A stretch of 64,000 nucleotides of DNA from Lucifuga dentata (Eukaryota; Chordata; Actinopteri; Ophidiiformes; Bythitidae): the NCBI GenBank assembly GCA_014773175.1, contig VXCM01003612.1, forward strand, positions 1-64,000. Direction: 5' to 3'. This document shows, piece after piece, positions 56,320 to 64,000 of this stretch. The notes beneath the pieces were generated by a model, which was not told the DNA's origin, searched no databases, and saw only the letters and a program-made list of their open reading frames with translations. Positions within the stretch are counted from its first letter, which is position 1; each line of letters starts with the position of its first letter. The translations under genes and the position numbers were made by a program.

Positions 56320-59300
56320 ACGGTGCAGCATATCAATATCTAAGAGGTATTCAGTTAAGTTTGTGTACGCTGTTCCAATTAAATGGTAGCATGGTAATTA
56401 GACAAAGCTTCACCATGAGACCCTGAGAACTAGGACAGAGAAAGAGGAGGGGTGGGCAGGCAAGAGGGAGAGGAAGAGATGAGAAAATAGAAAGGAAGAT
56501 GAAGAGAATGACAGGACAAGAGAGGGAAATTATCAAGGAGACAGAGAGGGAGGGAAAAGGGAGGAAGAGGAGGAGAGACAGGAAAGGGAAGAGACATACA
56601 CTTGTGCTAGATAGGAAGAGAGAGAGGTGAAGTAATTGCAACGGGACCTAAACATGTATAATTTACTCTAATTGGCTCATTATTTGGATTTCATGAAGTC
56701 ATGCATCACAGGCGACTTATACATGCTCAGCTGACCATGCCTTCTTCTGTGCAAACATGCTGCCTGCTACAAGGTAAAAACCACACAAACTGCAGCTGAA
56801 ACCCAAACTGAAGCACCAAGGGCATGATGGGTGGAAGGAAGGAAAGAAGGAAGGAAGGAAGCAAATGAAAAAATGAGACAGGAGAAGTGAGGGAATGTGT
56901 CAGGGCCAAGTCATTAGTTACACTTATGTGAACACACAATTCTGTGTGCACCAGGCTGCCATATTTTAACAAGCCAGCCTGCTGCACAGGGGTATTCCGT
57001 CATTTAGATCAACTTCTCACACAGTCATCTAGCTGAATAAAGGGTTATTTTGGTAGGCTTGAGTGTTCACAACCCTAGAAAGTACTGACATTTTAGACAT
57101 TAATCTTCTTATAGTGTAAGTGAGTATTGCCAGAGGGAATCTATAATACCTCATACGGAAGTACTGCTGCACTAAGAAAATGTTCAAGTTTTGTTAATTG
57201 GGTATAATTCCCTTTTCTGTGATCATATGTTACATAAGTATGTTACATAGTAAGTTGTAATACCTGGTTTGCTGAGATTTTGTACAAAAAAAACCTACTT
57301 ATTTGTTTCTACTCTGTTGTGTGAAACAATAGTTGCATCACTAAAGCGGGTTTGATGAGAGATGAATGGAAATAATGACCACTGCAGCTTCAGCTTGATG
57401 TCTCCAACTTGCACACAGTTTCATCAAGACATGTATTGTAGCTGGTGGGTTCAAGAATGTGTTTAAAGGAATAAGGTAGAGGGGGATGATTATGTCAAGA
57501 CAGTGTGGGAGTGCAGAACTTGGTCAAATTCAGAGAAATGCAATAACTAATCTCCTTGTTTCTATATTGTCTAGTATTGAAACATCTCGGGGTTATTTTC
57601 AGCATGGAGTATGACATTTATGGAGCTCTGTCTAGCTCTGTCCCTTTGTGGCTGATATAGAAAGCTTTTTTTTTTCATAAAGAACTGATTTTAAATACAA
57701 ATTATGATTATACATAACAAATTACTTGTTTGATGTGGCCACCAGTAATCAGCAATGCTTTTTATGTTGGATTACTGCAACTCAAGTAATTTACAGTTTA
57801 GACTAAGAGTAAATTCTACAGACTGAGTGCACATTGCTTTGATTTGTTTGACTCTTTTTTTTTTTTTTTTTTTTTACACGTATTATACAACCTTGTTTAG
57901 CCCTCTCAGTCCTGGGAAAGTTGAATTAGCCATGTCAAATTACATTTTGTAACATAATGACGTTGATTACCTAATGGTTGACTGCCTTGTTTTAATTTTA
58001 ATTGGGCATTCCGGTCATTTGAGGTGAAAATGTAGAAAATATTTTCAGAGAGAGCATTATGGTTCTGGGCAATTCAGAATACAAAACTTGGTCAGATGTG
58101 TGTAAGCACTTTCTTAAACTGTGTCCAAATTAAGACCAGTGAATACTGTGCCCTTCTGGAGTTCAATCAAGATGATTTCGTTAGAAGTAAATATTCCACC
58201 ATCAGAAATATGACCATGCTAACTTTCCATGACACTAAACTTGTGTGATGTACGGATTCTGATGTTCATGGCTAGATCCTGCTGTTGGAAGATTTAAATA
58301 ATTATTGAAGATATCTATGCTGTTTGGTTCATACGTAAGTTATGCACAATGTATTTCTGTAATTGAAAACTGCAGGTAGAATGCACTTTATGGTCGGAGT
58401 AAGTGGAAATGTAAGAGCAATTTCATGTAAAAACCAGTACTGTCATTACAGTGCACTGCCTTATCTGCATAAACAGGATCCGTTCCATCGCTTCACCCAG
58501 CTTAGTGCAGGCAGTTTTGGTTAGTGTCAGGAAATTGCCAGGCACAAAAAAAAAAAGGACTTGCAGTCAACAATGGAGGCAAAAGACTTCGTTTAGCACT
58601 ACTGCTAGCTTTGCGTTGGCACTGGAGTATTACTCTAAATATCATGAGTGATGTCATGATGAAGGTGTTGTATTGCAGTGTTTGTGAATCTTCATTTGTT
58701 TTCAGCAGAGCACACATCATTCTGCCTTGACTTGTCAGCTTTCATCAGACCTCTCAAAACTGGTGATTCATGATCAGCAAACCTGGTGAGGTTACAAAGT
58801 CTCCCACTCATCATCAATGGAGCAGCTTCCTACCTGTTTGTATGTCTGAGCGTGTGTGTGTGTGTGCATGTGTGTGCCTTTAACCCTGTCTGTCTCTGTC
58901 TCTCTCCAGGTAGAAGCATTCTTGTGAGTGCGTTTTTGTGTACTGAGGATGATTGATGATACTTTTCTTGTCCTTCTGTTCCTCTACAGTCACAGGGCAG
59001 GTCAGCACGTTACTATAGCAACTCCAGGCAAGGCTAGAGTCTTCGCAGTGATACAGACGACAAGATGTGGAGATGAGAGTAAAGCTAAAAAAAATAAAAA
59101 AAACAGCCGCAACATACAAAATAAGACAGAAGGAAAAGAATGATGGAAGAAGAAAGTAAGGAGAACAGAGTGAGGAAAGAATAATTAGGGATTAGAGATA
59201 GAAAGAATGAGCCAAGGAGGGGTGATGAGACAAATGGGAGAAAAGCAGGAACAGCAGAATGAAAGGACAGAGGGAGGTAAGGATGAGCGCTAGAGGGAAG

Positions 59301-61031
59301 GAGGAAGTGAGCGAGACATGAAAGAAAGGATGAGAGAGCTATTGGATGAAAGTTTCTGTTTACAAAATATTATCAGTATCTTGCAGAAACCCTGCATATC
59401 ACGTTTCTGTCTGTCCCTCACCTGATTTCTGAATTTCCCATGCTAAATTATATAGTACATGTTCTGAATCAAAAGAGATGGCCATGAGTCTAAGTCAGCT
59501 TCTGCTGGACAGAAGCCAAACTCTTTATTAAATTACTGTACACAAACAGTTGAGTTAGAACTTTGTCTGCCTCTAACACTATGTTTCCACTGATTAATGT
59601 AGTAGCAGAGATGAGGTGAAGAAACAGCTGCTATATCCATCCTTGCAAAGTATGCTCCGCTACATAAATATCTAGTGACTCATTAGCTGTCTCTGGTGAT
59701 GTCCACCAGAGACATCAAGACAAATCACCTCCTGTGGTCTGTGGTAATCTGTACCATGAAGATAAATTCATATGTATCAGAAAAGAGATAAAAGAGACAG
59801 AAATATGGCTAGATCGAGTCAAAACCACATATCCAATCCAATTTCAGTATGGAATTTATCAAAAATGATACAACTGTCACAGATTTGGGGAAATTTCAAA
59901 TAGCATGGATGAATTGTTGTTCTTATAGGACTCACTGATAAATGGCCACCAGTTAGCTGGCAGTAACAAATTGAAGTGAAATATACAGTTATGGCATTCA
60001 CAGCATGTAACATGTCAGAAACTAAGGATGGAACAGAATGTTTGTGAAATCTCATTCCTCATACCTGGGAGCTCACTTCTTGTTTGGTTTCCAGGGAGCT
60101 GTGAAGTTACAGTCAAGCGGAACTAGAACAAATGTCCTACCATGTGTACATATTGCCAAACAGGGACTTGGACAGATTTGAGCATTTAAAATTTATGTTA
60201 GAAAATCCACTTTACGGAGGATTAAAACTATGGCAGAGTAGTTAACTTTCCGAAAAATATTACGCGATTTTAGGACATTTTATAAGACAGACAAAATATA
60301 GTTTGGCGTTTAATCCAGTGTTAACAAGGGTCTCAAAAATGAAGAAATGCATCTTCAAAATACAAGTACAAATTCTCTGCCAGTTTTCTTATTCCTGCAC
60401 CAAAGCCACGGACAGTGAACGTAAGACCTTCAACCTGTTTTACTTACTTTCTGAAAATAGCAACCAACTGCACAATCATGATTCAGCAGTATGCTTCTTG
60501 CATTTGCCTTATACAGTAGATTAACAAACTCAACATCCTATTATAAATGTTAGAATAAGTGCAGGCATCAACATTTTACCCCTGCCTACTATCCACCATC
60601 ACTCCCCAGCCACAGTTGTGCCGAGACCTCATGTTCACACTGAAAACGTCTCTCAAACCATAATCCATTACACATCTATTCAGTTCCCATGGTGTACATG
60701 TATTAACAAATAGAAATCATCATGCTCTTTTCATCTATAGTTCTTGATGTACACAGAGTTGTTGCTGCTGGAAACATGCCAAAGCCCCTGAGCTAAATGG
60801 ACTCAACAGCCAACACCGTTAATGCTCTCATGGTGTAAATATATTAACAGCTTCTCTGACACATATACGTAATAAATCTAACCAAGCAAAGTCTAATGGG
60901 GCTCCTGGCCAGCTGTGGCAAAGGACCATAGCTAAACAGAGGCCCTTCACCACCTGCTGTGCTCCCGTAGTTTTAATGTGTTAACAGCTAGAGCGACACT
61001 TCCAGCATTACGAACACATCAGCCACTTTAA

Positions 61032-61149
61032 AGGAGTATTTCACCTTCAAAGCACACTTTCAGTGTTTACCGAGACGCCTAAATCGATCTTCACTATTGT
61101 GTTTTGGAATATGTATAAGAAGAGCTTTGATTTTTAGGACAATGCCCCT
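61032..61149. mobile_element. Possible short TTAA-flanked MITE
   Basis: TTAA at 61028-61031 and at 61150-61153 brackets a 118-bp segment. Its ends, AGGAGTATTTCACC and (inverted) AGGGGCATTGTCCT, are partly complementary. The inverted repeats are short and imperfect, so this could be chance. Confidence 0.4.
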
Positions 61150-63680
61150 TTAAGAGAGTAATAAGAAATGTAGGCTGAAAGTGGAGTAGCACTGAGCTTG
61201 ATTAATTACTCAGGGACAGCCTTTCAGTAGGTACATGGTAGCTAATGTAGCTGCCAATGAACACTGAACATTGCAAATAAAGACAATAATGTCAAATCTC
61301 TCTTTATATTGAGTCGCTGAAACAATCTGAATTCTTTGAAGTGATAGCTGGCTATAGATGAGCTTTAGTTAATTTTCAGTGTGTACAATACAAATAGTTG
61401 CAGTGTGAGTTTATTCCGTATCATAAAAAACAACTTGCATTAAAACACTCATTTGATACAGCAAAGGCTGTTATCGTAATATGTACAAGCCTGTCACAAT
61501 GATGTTTCCACGCTGATAATATTTATGCACAAAGCAATCAATACGACTTCTCCTCCAGTGATAATGTACTTTTCTCCCATACAGCACTGTATTTAAAACC
61601 AGCAGAAGCCTGCTATGATGAATCTCCAACAAACACATTACGGTTCATTCAGTTCATATTCAAAGCGGCATGCTGTACTATGCATCCCCATGATATTACA
61701 GATCACAGCTTTCATGCCTTCATTTCTTGCTTTGGGAAAGTGCATTTTATTATCTGGAATAATGACTGCACTGTCCAAGATAATGAGAACAACATATCTG
61801 AATTCTGCTTGACAATTCTGGATGTTGGATTTTCCTTTTAAGTCTGCCAGCCAGCGATGTTTCCAGCATTAATTCCCAATGATCAACAGTGAGGGAAGGC
61901 AATCAAAGTACAGATTCCACTGTTGTACAACACAACAAATATCATACAATAAACCACAGCCTAATGAATAAGGTCTTGTAAAATCACTAGTGGTGTAGCA
62001 AACAACAGCAATGCTTTAGAACTTGGGAGTGTATAATTCACAGATAACGTCATATTCTTGAATACGAAACAGGGTCTTTTACGGCTCTCTCGTGGTATGC
62101 TACCTCAAGCAGATCTAACTGGAAATAAATTCAGCACCTTGAAAGAGAAATTCCTGTTCTGCTTCCTTGGTGTAAATGCATTAAAATGCATTAACACCAC
62201 CTCTCCTATGTTCTCTCCTATTAGTAGGGCAAGTGACATTTCCAGCAGTGCTTCTCATCAATCACCTTCTAAACAGAGTAATCACTGTAGCAGCTACACT
62301 CTGTTAAACACTGCCTCTCCTTAGTCATTCCAGTTTGACTAAAGAACCAAGAAATATTGGTTTCTAATATATAAAACATCCCAATGGTGTGATGCCCAAC
62401 ACCATAAAGATCAGCAGCCAATCGCCAGTTATTTACCAACGGACACGGAGCAGAAATGCAGCACTAACATGGCTGCCACTTAAAACAGAAATATCTGAAC
62501 TCTGGATTTATTGCTCTGCTTGAATCTAAATCAGGAGCAGGTTTAGATGTTGAAACCACAAGGGTTGTGTAGGGCTGCAAATAGTGATTCTAAAGCTTTT
62601 CATTCCTGAAGCATAAACGCTTACATCTCAATGAAATCAATATTGCACCAAAGTAAATCATTACTTCAAGAACAAACCTGTTAAACTGAAGAGTGAATGA
62701 TTCATGGTTGAGACCTTAAAAATTTACCTCATTCCTCCTCTCCCATCTCCAGAGGGACACTGCCACCTCATTCCTCTTCTCTTTTCCTCCTTTTTTAGTC
62801 ATTATTATTCTATGACAATCCTAACCTGGGGTGAATTTACTAAATAACAATTGGAGTTTCTACTAAATCGCCACCATTAGAGAAACTGCCAACCCTTGTC
62901 ACAGGTGTTTTCCCCAAACCACACTTGGCTACATTGCAAAATGGCACAACCATACTGTAACTGTATGAAGTTAAAGTCAGTTCGAGTAATTTCATGCCAA
63001 GAATTACTCTACAAATGATGGATCATTCTCAAACTCAACAGAGATATGAGTGTCATTGATGTGTCATGTAATAATCTATATCTTTTCTAATTATTACAAC
63101 TTTCAAAAGAAAGTTACAAAATCGTAATCAAGAAGACAAACAAGAGATAAGGGACAATAACAATATGATAAGAAGAAAACAACAAATAAACACCGTAGAA
63201 CATGATTAAAGTATGAAATGACACAAGCCATACAGTAAGACGAATAACGGAAATTAAAACATGATCATGACTTAGCCAATCTGAACTCCTCAGGTAAGGG
63301 ATTAGGTGTCTAATAAAATGTTCTTTAGCCTTGACCAACTGAGTGTCATAATCTCAGGCTCTGGTATGGGGAATAAGCGATTAGAAGAATACCTACTTCT
63401 GAAATAGATAGGCACCACTGAAGGCAAATTAGAGGAAATGTGATCTTTTCTCCAGCTTTTAGTTAAGAGGCTAATTATGAATGTTGGACACATTAGAGGT
63501 ACAGTATGTTTATAAATTTTACACTATATATAAAGGGCATTACTAAGTAATTTACCTAGGATAATAGAAAAATATTAAATGTAAAATGTGGTATTATTAA
63601 AAAAAATATGTAAAACTCTGTAACCTAAAAGGAAAAAAAAAAAAACAGATCTTATTCATGTGATTGTTCTATTTCCTCCA

Positions 63681-63711
63681 TTTTTTTTNTTTTTTTTTTT
63701 TTTTTTTTTTT
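63681..63711. repeat. Poly-T tract with a single N at 63689
   Basis: This is a T homopolymer containing one undetermined base, the same join type as the poly-A/N tracts elsewhere. Confidence 0.9.
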
Positions 63712-64000
63712 TAATTGCTTTTTTGCCTGTACCTACCTGAACCTGGCCATAAACCAGTTCAAGACTTATATTTATGACTTTGGTTAAGCCATAGAAAACA
63801 TTCTTAACTGCTGATGTAGTGCCAATGAGCTGAAACCTCAAAGTACACTCTGCCATGATTTCCTTGGCAGATTTCCAATTATATTTTTTCAAAGAGTTTT
63901 TCATTTATGCAGAAGATAAAGTCTGCAGTTAAGAGAACCATTTTGCTCTAAGAGATACTTTCCACAAATGAATGTACCTTTTACGGTGTTTGACCAATAA

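Noticed and set aside
58880..59143. Possible exon near a CTCTACAG-like sequence at about 58985
   Set aside because: No CUB or Sushi signature in any frame and the wrong strand for csmd1.

Overview
The window is vertebrate nuclear DNA, almost certainly from a teleost fish. The evidence is long introns, very abundant dinucleotide and tetranucleotide microsatellites, a Tc1/mariner element of the salmonid/cyprinid IR/DR type, L2-type LINE pieces, a tRNA-derived SINE of a kind common in fish, and several short inverted-repeat DNA transposons. Nothing bacterial, viral or plasmid-like is visible.

The only gene I can support is a CSMD (CUB and Sushi multiple domains) gene on the minus strand, closest to CSMD1. 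Seven internal exons lie, in transcript order, at 55522-55328, 54443-54236, 40160-40048, 38936-38859, 29763-29682, 27644-27520 and 16521-16400. Every junction has AG/GT splice signals and the reading frame closes across all six introns. They encode Sushi 1, CUB 2 (two exons), a cysteine-free linker, Sushi 2 (two exons) and the start of CUB 3. This is the N-terminal ectodomain of a large single-pass neuronal membrane protein. The CUB 1 exons should lie upstream, beyond base 64000, and the rest of CUB 3 downstream, below base 1.

The rest is intron with mobile elements. From low to high coordinate these are: an L2-like endonuclease fragment on the minus strand (1 to about 1190); a Tc1-type MITE (4460-4914); a TTAA-flanked MITE (10566-11302); a nearly complete Tc1 transposon with decayed transposase (18149-19848); a 1.6-kb foldback-like element with 419/514-bp arms and a 6-bp target duplication (21826-23414); a 5'-truncated L2-like reverse transcriptase (about 24850-26165); a hAT MITE (35301-35663); a tRNA-derived SINE (about 37813-38178); the 3' end of another LINE (about 47600-47790); and a possible short TTAA MITE (61032-61149).

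An assembly pattern cuts across these. Seven single-N positions are each flanked by a perfect 64-67-bp direct repeat, and further single Ns sit inside homopolymers or microsatellites. This looks like unmerged contig overlaps, not biology. It creates false frameshifts (in the Tc1 transposase, for example) and inflates element lengths. The most novel-looking object is the foldback element at 21826-23414, for which I can name no family.
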